Shown here piece after piece: positions 27,001 through 34,947 of a stretch of 64,000 bases of DNA (its first letter is position 1; every line of letters begins with the position of its first letter). Position numbers and translations under genes: made by a program. The notes under the pieces are model-generated. The model saw only the letters and a list, made by a program, of their open reading frames with translations. It was not told where the DNA came from and made no database searches. The DNA comes from Amycolatopsis sp. MtRt-6 (lineage in GTDB: Bacteria > Actinomycetota > Actinomycetes > Mycobacteriales > Pseudonocardiaceae), in assembly GCF_017308975.1 (NCBI RefSeq), contig NZ_JADWPD010000037.1, forward strand, positions 1 through 64,000. The letters are read 5' to 3'.

Positions 27001-27366
27001 CAGACCGCCGGACCGGTGTTCTACACCGACTTCCCCGCCGACGTCTCCCCGCTCACCCGCCCGCACCGCGACGACCCGGAACTGGCCGAACGCTGGGACC
27101 TCGTCATCAAGGGCACGGAAGTCGCCACCGCCTACTCCGAACTCGTCGACCCGGTCGAACAGCGCCGCCGGCTCGTCGCCCAATCACTGCTCGCCGCGGG
27201 CGGCGATCCCGAGGCGATGGAAGTCGACGAAGACTTCCTCACCGCGCTCGAGTACGCCATGCCGCCCTCCGGCGGGCTGGGCCTGGGTGTCGACCGGCTC
27301 GTCATGCTGCTGACGGGCACCACGATCCGGGACACCCTCGCCTTCCCGCTGGTCCGGCCGGAATGA
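24046..27366 (+). CDS. lysX: LysX: fused lysyl-phosphatidylglycerol synthase and lysyl-tRNA synthetase
   Basis: A 1106-residue bifunctional protein. Residues about 20-260 are hydrophobic (membrane domain); about 263-570 are the DUF2156 aminoacyl-lipid transferase domain (EDEIAVRRLLAAHGERDSLG, then LSLDLMRRD). From about 625 a class II lysyl-tRNA synthetase follows, with an OB-fold (VAVTGRVMLMRDHGKLCF), motif 2 (FRNEGVSYKHNPEFTMLEAY) and motif 3 (GLGLGVDRLVMLLTG). By analogy with mycobacterial LysX it charges tRNA-Lys and transfers lysine to phosphatidylglycerol, lowering envelope negative charge and raising resistance to cationic peptides. The start is GTG 24046, or ATG 24061. It follows the ABC exporter by nine bases and converges on the P-type ATPase. 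Confidence 0.95.
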   Translation: MSTRLMNEVAAGIPRPGVRSRLRAVPRVFATALGVIAALCVLSAVSAALGRGFQPVRQFVDDAVFPAPPNVAYGLFLAVLAGAVARRKRAARTVLGGLLLAQAAASMLTGLLVVLAPDRFLLDDDGQPLELKGWDLWSLWQSCLIAVVALAVLLAAKREFYGRTRKAALRKAVLLFAGLLGVSILLGGALVQVFPGSLRSVGDRWSWAVETVIGGAIQLDITRVGDAPGWVALSVSLFGVVSLFAALLWMLRSQRMTALLTTEDEIAVRRLLAAHGERDSLGYFATRRDKAVVFAPSGEAAITYRVVAGVCLASGDPLGAPDAWQPAIARWLAMCAEYTWSPAVMGAGEEAAEAYVRAGLKAIELGDEAILDVTGYTLAGPDMRPVRQAVTRIERAGYTARVRRHADVPPEQLAAAAALADRWRDTDSERGFSMALGRLNDPTDGQCVLVEALDAAGNVRALLSFVPWGRTGLSLDLMRRDRDAGNGLMEFMVSALAAGAPALGVRRVSLNFAVFRAVFEEGARIGAGPVLRAWRRLLLFFSRWWQLESLYRSNVKYRPHWEPRFLIYGDRRDLARVGLASAIAEGFLGRGSTAPAHESDPALPAAVRAIESAGPAVDDRPVPASEQTRIRLAKLDELRARGVDPYPVLVPRDTVLAEVTRRFPDLAPDTRTGERVAVTGRVMLMRDHGKLCFATLRDWSGDLQVMLAAPDTAEDDLRGWRADVDLGDHVAVRGEVITSRRGELSILAESWTLAAKCLHPLPDKHSGLTDPEARVRQRYLDLVVRPRSRELLRARGGAIQALRTTLLGQDYLEVETPMLQPVHGGANARPFVTHINAYDMRLYLRIAPELYLKRLCVGGVERVFELGRTFRNEGVSYKHNPEFTMLEAYEAYADYTIMRARCRQLIKAAATAIHGSETAGELDLSGDWPVVPVHHAISEALGEEITSSTPETRLRQLCDAAGIAHNPQWTRGAVVLELYERLVEEQTAGPVFYTDFPADVSPLTRPHRDDPELAERWDLVIKGTEVATAYSELVDPVEQRRRLVAQSLLAAGGDPEAMEVDEDFLTALEYAMPPSGGLGLGVDRLVMLLTGTTIRDTLAFPLVRPE

Positions 27367-27376
27367 CGACGTCGGT

Positions 27377-29752
27377 TCAGCGTGCCGTGAGCCGGCCGCC
27401 GATCCACCAGCCGAGTTCGATCAGGACCACGCCCGCGGCGGCGCAGCCGAGCGCGGTGAGCGTGTGGCCGGTGTTGCCCGGGTCCAGCAGGAACAGCCGC
27501 CGCGTCACCGGCAGGACGAACATCAGGCCGGACACGAGAGCCATCGTCGCGACCAGGCCGGCCTTCCACCACGTGTAGGGCCGGGCGACGATCCCCAGCA
27601 CCCACAACGCGAGCGCCATCAGCGTGATCAGCGCCGTGGTGCTGGCCTGCACCTGCGCGGACTCGCCGGCGGCGCCGCCGGGGTGCACCAGGACGTAGGC
27701 GGTGAAGGAGGCCGCGGCGATCACCACCCCGGCCGGGATCGCCATCCGCAGCACCCGGCCCACGAAACCGCCGCGGGCGCGGTCGTTGTTGGGGGCCAGG
27801 GAGAGCACGAACGCGGGGAGGCCGATGGTGAACCAGCCGACGATGGTGACGTGCCGGGGCAGGAACGGGTAGGGCACCGCCGCGAGGCCGATCAGGCCGG
27901 GCACACCCACGATGATCGCGAGCAGCACCGAGTAGACGGTCTTGGTGAGGAACAGGTTGGCGACCCGCTCGATGTTCCCGATCACCCGCCGGCCTTCGCT
28001 CACGACCTGGGGGAGGGTGGCGAACGCGTTGTCCAGCAGGACGATCTGGGCGACCGACCGGGTCGCCGGGCTGCCCGCCCCCATCGCGACGCCGACGTCG
28101 GCGTCCTTGAGCGCGAGGACGTCGTTGACGCCGTCGCCGGTCATCGCGACCGTGTGCCCCCGTGACTGCAGCGCGGCGACCATGGCCCGCTTCTGGGCGG
28201 GCGTGACCCGCCCGAACACGGTGCCGCGCTCCAGCTCGCCGGCCAGCGCGCCGGGATCCTCGGGCAGGGTCCGGGCATCGACCGGCGCTTCGGCCCCCGG
28301 CAGGGACAGGGCCCGCGCGACCGCGCCCACCGAGACGGCGTTGTCGCCGGAGATCACCTTGACGGCCACGCCCTGGGCGGCGAAGTAGTCCAGGGTCTCG
28401 CGGGCGTCACCGCGGATCGTCTGCTCCAGGACCACCAGCGCGACCGGGGTCACCTCGCCCGGTGCCTCCGGCGCGTCGAGGCCGGTCGCGGCCCGGCCGA
28501 GCAGCAGTACCCGCAGCCCGTGCGCGCCGATCCGCTCCGCCTCCGCGCGCTCGGGCGAACCGGCGGCCAGCAGGACGTCGGGAGCACCGAGCACCCAGTC
28601 GCCGTGTTCGCCGAAGCCCGCGCCGCTCCACTTGCGCGCCGACGAGAAGGGCGCGACCGCCGTCGCGGTCCAGCCGGGCGCCGGCGGGCACGCCTGGGCG
28701 ATGGCCAGGAGGCTCGCGTTCGGGCGGGGGTCGGCGGCGGCCAGCGCGGCGAGCACGAGCTCGGGGACGACGTCCGGCTCGCCGAGCGGCCGCACCTCGG
28801 AAACGCGCATGGTGTTCTCGGTGAGCGTGCCGGTCTTGTCGGCGCAGACCACGTCCACCCGCGCCAGGCCCTCGATCGCCGGCAGCTCGTTGACCAGGCA
28901 CTGCCGCCGGCCCAGCCGCACCACGCCGACCGCGAACGCGACCGAGGTCAGCAGGATCAGGCCTTCGGGCACCATCGGGACGAGCGCGGCGACCATGCCG
29001 CGCAGTGCTTCGGGCAGGGCTTGCGAGCCCGAGAGCTGGTTGTAGATCGACAGCGCCCCGGCCGGGATGAGCAGGTACGTGATGACCTTCAGGATCGTGT
29101 TGATGCCGGCACGCAGCTCGGAATCCGCGAGGGTGAACCGCCCCGCCTCCTCGGCGAGCTTCGCCGCGTACGCTTCCCGCCCGACCTTCGTCGCGCGGTA
29201 GGCGCCGCTGCCCGCCACCACGAAACTGCCGGACATCACCTCCTCGCCCGGGTTCTTCACGACCGGGTCCGATTCGCCGGTGAGCAGCGACTCGTCCACT
29301 TCCAGGGCGTCGGCCGCCAGGACCGTGCCGTCGACCACGATCTGGTCGCCCGGACCGACCTCGACGACGTCGTCGGCCACCACCTCGGCCGGCGCCAGTT
29401 CGCGGCTCACGCCGTCCCGGCGCACGCGCGGCCGGACCTGGCCGACGATCGCCAGCCGGTCCAGTGTCCGCTTCGCCCGCAGCTCCTGGATGATGCCGAC
29501 GGCGCTGTTGGCCACGATCAGGCCGGCGAACAGCCCGTCCAGCAGGTAGCCGGTCGAGAAGATGATCACCGCCAGCACCGCGAAGATCGCGTTGATCCGG
29601 GTGAGCACGTTCGACCGCACGATCTCGCCGGTGCTGCGGCTCACCCGGGCGGGTACGTCGTTGGTCCGGCCCTCGGCGACCCGTTCGGCCACTTCGGCGG
29701 CGGTCAGCCCGGCCGTGACCTCGTCGACGAGCAGGCGTGCATCCCCTGGCAT
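27377..29752 (-). CDS. cation-translocating P-type ATPase (CtpE-like, calcium type)
   Basis: A 791-residue P-type ATPase. The actuator motif LTGES is at about 157-161, the membrane ion-site PEGL at 262-265, the phosphorylation site DKTGTLT with Asp305, and the hinge TGDGVNDVLALKDADVG. About ten TM segments are present. There is no N-terminal heavy-metal domain or CPC motif; PEGL in TM4 and the overall organisation recall mycobacterial CtpE, which handles Ca2+ and cell-surface integrity. I start it at the ATG at 29752 (MPGDARLLVDE); the frame is open further upstream but that extension looks non-coding. It converges on lysX and is divergent from the Spo0M gene. Confidence 0.9.
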   Translation of the reverse strand: MPGDARLLVDEVTAGLTAAEVAERVAEGRTNDVPARVSRSTGEIVRSNVLTRINAIFAVLAVIIFSTGYLLDGLFAGLIVANSAVGIIQELRAKRTLDRLAIVGQVRPRVRRDGVSRELAPAEVVADDVVEVGPGDQIVVDGTVLAADALEVDESLLTGESDPVVKNPGEEVMSGSFVVAGSGAYRATKVGREAYAAKLAEEAGRFTLADSELRAGINTILKVITYLLIPAGALSIYNQLSGSQALPEALRGMVAALVPMVPEGLILLTSVAFAVGVVRLGRRQCLVNELPAIEGLARVDVVCADKTGTLTENTMRVSEVRPLGEPDVVPELVLAALAAADPRPNASLLAIAQACPPAPGWTATAVAPFSSARKWSGAGFGEHGDWVLGAPDVLLAAGSPERAEAERIGAHGLRVLLLGRAATGLDAPEAPGEVTPVALVVLEQTIRGDARETLDYFAAQGVAVKVISGDNAVSVGAVARALSLPGAEAPVDARTLPEDPGALAGELERGTVFGRVTPAQKRAMVAALQSRGHTVAMTGDGVNDVLALKDADVGVAMGAGSPATRSVAQIVLLDNAFATLPQVVSEGRRVIGNIERVANLFLTKTVYSVLLAIIVGVPGLIGLAAVPYPFLPRHVTIVGWFTIGLPAFVLSLAPNNDRARGGFVGRVLRMAIPAGVVIAAASFTAYVLVHPGGAAGESAQVQASTTALITLMALALWVLGIVARPYTWWKAGLVATMALVSGLMFVLPVTRRLFLLDPGNTGHTLTALGCAAAGVVLIELGWWIGGRLTAR

Positions 29753-29962
29753 GGCCGCGACCCTACGCAGGTTCCGGCCGATCCGGGCCACCGAGCCCAC
29801 GAACGGGTGCGCGGAACCGGCCGACCGGCGGGGGGACATCCAGCCGGGTAGGGGGTGGTTCCGGACGCCCGGCGGCTGGGCGGGCCGGGGCGACCTCACG
29901 ACACTGGAACACGGCACTCACCGAGCGCGCAGCTCACCCCGTCTGTCCCCTGGAGGAGAACC

Positions 29963-30958
29963 ATGTTCAATCGGATGCTGAGCCGCTTCGGCATCGGTGG
30001 CCCGTCCGTCGACACCGTGCTGGACTCGCCGCACGCCGAGCCCGGCCGGCCGGTCACCGGGCAGGTGCACGTCCGGGGTGGCAACGCGGACGCCGAGATC
30101 GGCCAGGTCGTGCTGGCCCTCGTCGCCAGTGCCGACCCGGCGCCCGGCGAATACGGGTACGGCGGCGACGCGGAGATCTCCCGGCTGGTCGTGCAGCAGG
30201 GACTGCGGGTCCCGGCGGGGCAGCTCGTCTCGATCCCGTTCCGGCTGCCGCTGCCGTGGGAGACGCCCGTCACCGCGGTCGGCGGCACCGCCCTGCCCGG
30301 GATGCGCGTGGGCGTGCGCACCGACCTGCTCGTCGAAGGGGCACCCGACAAGGGCGACCTCGACCCGGTGCTGGTCGGCCCGCTGCCTTCGCAGAACAAG
30401 GTGCTGGACGCGTTCGGCGCGCTCGGATTCACCTTCCGCGGCGCCGGCATCGTGGCCGGGCACCTGCCGGGCGTGTCGGGCGAGCTCGGATTTCACCAGG
30501 AGCTCGAATTCTTCCCGCCGGCCCAGTACGCGGGCCGGGTGAACCAGGTCACGGTGACCTTCGTGGCGGCCCCGAACGAGCTCCACGTGGTCCTGGACGC
30601 CGACAAGCGCGGCGACACGCCCGGCCACCTCCGGCTCGCGCACGAGGATGCGCAGCACACCGACTGGGCGGCCCCGGTCAGCGCCTGGCTCGCCCAGGCG
30701 GCCGAGCGCAGCCCCGTGAACCTGGCCTTCGGCGGTCAGCCCGGCTACGGGGCACAGCACGGTTACGGGGCACAGCCCGGCTATGGCGGGCCGCAGGGCT
30801 ACCCCGGCCCCGGCCACGACGACCACCACGGGCAGCGGCGCGGGCCGGGGGCGGGCGGCATGCTCGCCGCCGGTGCGGCCGGCGTGGCCGGCGGCGTGCT
30901 CGGCGGCATGGTCCTCGGTGGCGTCGCCGACGAGTTCTTCGGCGACGACGAAGGATGA
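29963..30958 (+). CDS. Spo0M-like (sporulation-control, arrestin-fold) protein
   Basis: A 331-residue protein. The N-terminal 250 residues match the SpoOM family (FNRMLSRFGIGGPSVDTVLD, then GGNADAEIGQVVLALVAS and FRLPLPWETPVTAVGG), an arrestin-like beta-sandwich fold linked to sporulation control in Bacillus and of unclear role in actinobacteria. A Gly/Tyr/Gln-rich linker with repeats (PGYGAQHGYGAQPGYGG) follows, then a glycine-rich hydrophobic stretch (GGMLAAGAAGVAGGVLGGMV) and an acidic end. GGAGGAG precedes the ATG. It may be membrane-associated through the C-terminal hydrophobic segment (inference). Confidence 0.87.
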   Translation: MFNRMLSRFGIGGPSVDTVLDSPHAEPGRPVTGQVHVRGGNADAEIGQVVLALVASADPAPGEYGYGGDAEISRLVVQQGLRVPAGQLVSIPFRLPLPWETPVTAVGGTALPGMRVGVRTDLLVEGAPDKGDLDPVLVGPLPSQNKVLDAFGALGFTFRGAGIVAGHLPGVSGELGFHQELEFFPPAQYAGRVNQVTVTFVAAPNELHVVLDADKRGDTPGHLRLAHEDAQHTDWAAPVSAWLAQAAERSPVNLAFGGQPGYGAQHGYGAQPGYGGPQGYPGPGHDDHHGQRRGPGAGGMLAAGAAGVAGGVLGGMVLGGVADEFFGDDEG

Positions 30959-31084
30959 CCTGCCGCTCCCCGCTGAAGACGCCGGCGAAGCCCCCCGATT
31001 GGACAACCCCGCACCTGTGCGTTATTTGTCCATTGAGGACGATGCGCGCGGAGTGAACCGAAGGCCCACCGACGAACGGAACGC

Positions 31085-32383
31085 ATGATCAGCCCACTGG
31101 ACCTGTCCCTGATCACCGGGCCGATCCCCGTCGTCGCCACCGTGGCCGGCGCGGTCGCGTTGCTCTGCCTCGCGGTCCGGAAGGACCGCCGGTGGTGGAC
31201 CCGGGTTGTCCCGGTCGTGGTGCTCGCGTGCGCGGTGGTCGTGGCCGGGGCGACCTACCTGGTCGACCACGTGTGGAAGCCGTGGCCGGAGCCGTTGCCC
31301 TTGGTGCTGGCGGTGTGGGCGGGCGCGGCGCTGGTGGCCGCCGCCCTGGCGGTCGCGCGGCTGCGCACCGGACGGTGGTACCGGCGTGTGCTCGCCGTCG
31401 CGGCGGCGCTGGTCGTGCTGGCGAGCGCGGGCACGGCCGCGAACGCCTACTTCGGTTTCTACCCCACATCGCGCGCGGCGCTCGAGGTGTTCGCGAACAC
31501 CCGGGTCGGCCTCGACACGGCCGCGCCGCCGCCGGCGGGCGTCGTCGAAGTGCCGGCCGGCGGCAAGCTCGCCGACGTGTGGCGGAAGCCCGCCGGCCTG
31601 CCGGAGAAGGGCACGGTGTCGGAAGCGGCGATCCCCGGCGCGTTCACCGCCCGTCCGGCGTGGATCTACCTGCCACCCGCGTACGCGGTGAACCCCCGGC
31701 CGCGGCTGCCGGTCCTGGTGCTGCTCGCGGGGCAGCCGGGTTCGCCGCGCGACTGGTTCGACGCGGGCCGGCTCGCCGAGCGGCTGGACGCGTTCGCGCG
31801 GGCGCACGACGGGCTGGCGCCGATCGCGGTGGTGACCGACCAGCTCGGTGCCCGGATGGCGAACCCGCTGTGCCTGGACTCGAAGCTGGGCCGGTCGGAG
31901 ACGTACCTGGCCCGTGACGTGCCCGCCTGGATCAAGCAGCGGCTGACGGTCGACGAGCGTCGCGAGGCCTGGACGATCGCGGGTCTTTCGCAGGGCGGCA
32001 CGTGCGCGCTCCAGCTCGCCGTGCGCGCGCCGGACGTGTACGGGAACTTCGTCGACCTCACCGGGCAGCGCGAACCGTCGCTCGGCACCCGTGCCGCGAC
32101 GGTCAAGGCCGCGTTCGGCGGCGACGAGTCGGCGTTCACCCGCGTCAACCCGATGGACATCCTCGCCCGGCAGCGGTTCCCGCACACCGCGGGGGTGATC
32201 GTCGCCGGCCGTGACGACGCGGCCTACCGCCCGGCGGCCGCCGAGGTGTTCCAGGCCGGTCGCCGGGCCGGCATGGACCTGCAGTGGAAGGAACTGCCGG
32301 GAGGGCACGACTGGACCGTGTGGCGCGCGGGCCTCTACGACTCCTTGCCCTGGCTGGCCGTGCGCACAGGCCTGAGCCGATGA
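31085..32383 (+). CDS. membrane-anchored esterase of the alpha/beta hydrolase fold, paired with the aminoacyl-lipid synthase
   Basis: A 432-residue protein with four N-terminal hydrophobic segments (to about residue 125) followed by an esterase D/antigen 85-like alpha/beta hydrolase domain. The nucleophile elbow is TIAGLSQGGTCALQLAV (GxSxG) and the catalytic His is likely in LPGGHDWTVWR. The stop overlaps the ATG of the next gene (ATGA), so the products are translationally coupled. In Pseudomonas aeruginosa PA0919, a hydrolase encoded next to the alanyl-PG synthase PA0920, removes the amino acid from the lipid. By analogy this protein may de-acylate or remodel the lipid made by its partner, outside the membrane (inference). 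Confidence 0.85.
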   Translation: MISPLDLSLITGPIPVVATVAGAVALLCLAVRKDRRWWTRVVPVVVLACAVVVAGATYLVDHVWKPWPEPLPLVLAVWAGAALVAAALAVARLRTGRWYRRVLAVAAALVVLASAGTAANAYFGFYPTSRAALEVFANTRVGLDTAAPPPAGVVEVPAGGKLADVWRKPAGLPEKGTVSEAAIPGAFTARPAWIYLPPAYAVNPRPRLPVLVLLAGQPGSPRDWFDAGRLAERLDAFARAHDGLAPIAVVTDQLGARMANPLCLDSKLGRSETYLARDVPAWIKQRLTVDERREAWTIAGLSQGGTCALQLAVRAPDVYGNFVDLTGQREPSLGTRAATVKAAFGGDESAFTRVNPMDILARQRFPHTAGVIVAGRDDAAYRPAAAEVFQAGRRAGMDLQWKELPGGHDWTVWRAGLYDSLPWLAVRTGLSR

Positions 32384-34851
32384 TCACCACGAGCACCGGC
32401 CGGTCCGGGGGAACGAGAGTCATGAGTACACGATTGGGCCGCCTGCTCCGCACCGCTCCGCTGACGTGCGTGTTCCTCATCGCGTTCTGGACCGTCGGCG
32501 CGCTGACGGGTGCGCTGGGCGATCAGAACGACGAGTTGCTCGCACGCGTCGGCGCCGGCACCGACAGCCCGCCGTGGACGGCACTCTCTTCCGCGCTGTG
32601 GGCCATGGACCTGACGGGCTACCTGGCGACCACCGTGCTGCTGCTGGTGTTCGGCACGCTCGCCGAGCGCGAGTTCGGTGCCCTGCGCACGGCAGCGATC
32701 TTCCTCGGCTCCCACGTCCTCGGCGTGTACCTGGGGCTGGGGGTAGTGGTGTTCGGCAGCGACCTGCAGCCGACCTGGCTCGATTCGCTCCGGGGAGCGG
32801 CCGCGGCCGGCCCGTCGATCGGCGGGGTGGGGCTCGCGCTGGCGCTGACGTTCCGGATGCCGTCGTTGTGGCGGCGCCGCGTCCGGCTGATGACCGTCCT
32901 GTCGGTCCTGGTGCTCACGCTGTACTCGGGGTGGCTGGAGGACCTGCTGAGGCTGTCCGGCGGCGTGATCGGACTGCTGATCGGCGCGTTGTTCCTGCGG
33001 AACGGCGCGGTCCGCGCGCCCCGGACCCTGGCGGAGACCCGCGTCCTCGTCGGGCTCGTGGTGGCGGCGTCGGCGCTCGGGCCGGTGGTGACGATGCTGT
33101 CGCCGTATCCGAACGGTCCGTTGTCGTGGTACTCCGATGTGGTGGCGGTCGCGCGACCGGCGGCGGAGGACGTGACCTCGATGTGCGCCTCCGACGCGGT
33201 GGACCTGTGCCGCACGATGCTGATCCAGCTGTCCTACGGGCGGTTCCCGGCGTTGGTGATGTCGTTGCTCCCGGCGCTGCTGCTGCTCGTGCTCGCGGAA
33301 GGACTGCGGCGCGGACGGCGGTTCGCCTGGTGGTCGGCGCTGACGTTCAACGTGGCGTACGCGGCGATCGTCGGCTGGTTCGTGGCGGACGCCGCGCGGC
33401 TGCCGAACGCCGGTGCGCTGGAAATCGGCTTCTCCTACGGCGTGCCCATCCTGGCGCCGCTCGCCGTCACCGCCGTGCTGCTGGTGACGCGCAAGTACTT
33501 CACCGTGAAGCTGCCCCGTCACGCCATCAGGAAGTTCTGGCAGTTCACGCTGGGCAGCATCGGGGTGCTGTCGGCGCTGTACGTCTTCGTCGGCTTCCTC
33601 GCGCGTGACCAGTTCTCGCCGGAACCGAGTTTCGCCGGGCTGCTCGCCGACCTGCCGAAGCGGTTCCTGCCGCCGGGCTACCTGCTCGGGCTGATCTCGG
33701 CGGAGTTCAAGGCGGACGGGTTCGTCGCCACGGTGCTGTTCGAGTACAGCGGCGTGGTGTTCTGGCTGATCGTGCTGACCGGCCTGCTGCTGGCGTCGTG
33801 GCGCGCGTGGCCGTCGTCGTCGGAGAAGGAGGCGGCGCACGCCCGCGACCTGATGCGGCGGTACGGCGGGTCGTCGCTGTCGTACATGACGACCTGGCGC
33901 GGCAACCAGTACTGGTTCACCCCCGACGGCGAGACGGTGATCGCCTATCGCGTGGTGGCGACCATCGCCCTGACCGTCGGTGACCCGATCGGCCCCGCAC
34001 CGGCCGCGGCCGTGCGCGGATTCGCCGAGTTCTGCCACGAAAACGGCTGGACACCGTGCCTCTACAGCATCACCGAGGAGACGAGGGAGGCGGTGGGCCC
34101 GCTCGGCTGGTCCGCGGTGCAGGTCGCCGAGGACACCGTGGTCGAACTCGGCACGCTGAGCTTCACCGGCAAGAAGTGGCAGGACGTCCGGACAGCCTTG
34201 AACAAGGCGGCCAAGGCCGGCATCACCGCCGAGTGGTGCGCCTACGCCGACGCGCCCCACGCGATCACCGATCAGGTCCGCGCCATCTCGGCGGAATGGG
34301 TGGCGGACAAGGGACTGCCCGAGATGGGCTTCACGCTCGGTGGCCTCGGAGAGCTCACCGGCGACGGCGTGCGGTGCCTGCTCGCCATCGACGCCGACCG
34401 CACGGTGCACGGCGTCACCAGCTGGCTGCCGGTGTACGACGACGGCGAAATCGTCGGGTACACGCTCGACTTCATGCGCCGCCGGGCCGGTGGTTTCCGC
34501 GGCTCGATGGAGTTCCTGATCGCCTCGGCGGCGCTGGAGCTGAAGGCCGGGGGGATCCGGTTCCTCAGCCTGTCCGGCGCGCCGCTCGCCCGGCTGGACC
34601 GCGGGGAACGCCCGCGCGCGCTGCAGCGGGTGCTGGACATGACCGGGCAGGTGCTGGAGCCGGTGTACGGGTTCCGTTCGCTGTTCGCGTTCAAGGCGAA
34701 GTTCCAGCCCAGCTACCGGCCGCTGTACATGGCCTACCCCGATCCGGCCGCCCTGCCGCGGATCGCGAACGCGGTCGGCCGCGCCTACCTGCCCCAGGTC
34801 AACCCGCGCCAGGGCGTTCGCCTCGCCGTCAAGATGATCACCCGCTCGTGA
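32380..34851 (+). CDS. MprF-like aminoacyl-phosphatidylglycerol synthase with rhomboid-like N-terminal domain
   Basis: An 823-residue membrane protein. The first about 480 residues are hydrophobic; residues about 494-790 are a DUF2156 aminoacyl-lipid synthase domain (RRYGGSSLSYMTTWRGNQYW, then VGDPIGPAPAAAVRGFAEFC and YTLDFMRRRAGGFRGSMEFL). Residues about 75-210 look rhomboid-like: GPSIGGVGLALAL near residue 143 resembles the Ser-bearing GxS loop, and LSGGVIGLLIGALFL near 193 the TM6 GxxxG helix, but the TM6 catalytic His seems missing, so it is probably not a protease. The start is the ATG at 32380, overlapping the esterase stop; ATG 32422 is an alternative. It would move an amino acid from aminoacyl-tRNA to a membrane lipid. 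Confidence 0.87.
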   Translation: MITTSTGRSGGTRVMSTRLGRLLRTAPLTCVFLIAFWTVGALTGALGDQNDELLARVGAGTDSPPWTALSSALWAMDLTGYLATTVLLLVFGTLAEREFGALRTAAIFLGSHVLGVYLGLGVVVFGSDLQPTWLDSLRGAAAAGPSIGGVGLALALTFRMPSLWRRRVRLMTVLSVLVLTLYSGWLEDLLRLSGGVIGLLIGALFLRNGAVRAPRTLAETRVLVGLVVAASALGPVVTMLSPYPNGPLSWYSDVVAVARPAAEDVTSMCASDAVDLCRTMLIQLSYGRFPALVMSLLPALLLLVLAEGLRRGRRFAWWSALTFNVAYAAIVGWFVADAARLPNAGALEIGFSYGVPILAPLAVTAVLLVTRKYFTVKLPRHAIRKFWQFTLGSIGVLSALYVFVGFLARDQFSPEPSFAGLLADLPKRFLPPGYLLGLISAEFKADGFVATVLFEYSGVVFWLIVLTGLLLASWRAWPSSSEKEAAHARDLMRRYGGSSLSYMTTWRGNQYWFTPDGETVIAYRVVATIALTVGDPIGPAPAAAVRGFAEFCHENGWTPCLYSITEETREAVGPLGWSAVQVAEDTVVELGTLSFTGKKWQDVRTALNKAAKAGITAEWCAYADAPHAITDQVRAISAEWVADKGLPEMGFTLGGLGELTGDGVRCLLAIDADRTVHGVTSWLPVYDDGEIVGYTLDFMRRRAGGFRGSMEFLIASAALELKAGGIRFLSLSGAPLARLDRGERPRALQRVLDMTGQVLEPVYGFRSLFAFKAKFQPSYRPLYMAYPDPAALPRIANAVGRAYLPQVNPRQGVRLAVKMITRS

Positions 34852-34947
34852 GTGGCCGGGTGGTACGGCGGAATCCCGCCGATCGGCGGGCCGGTCCGGA
34901 AACCTGGCGGATGGTCCCCGGCCCGGTCACTGCGAGACGGTGGCCGC

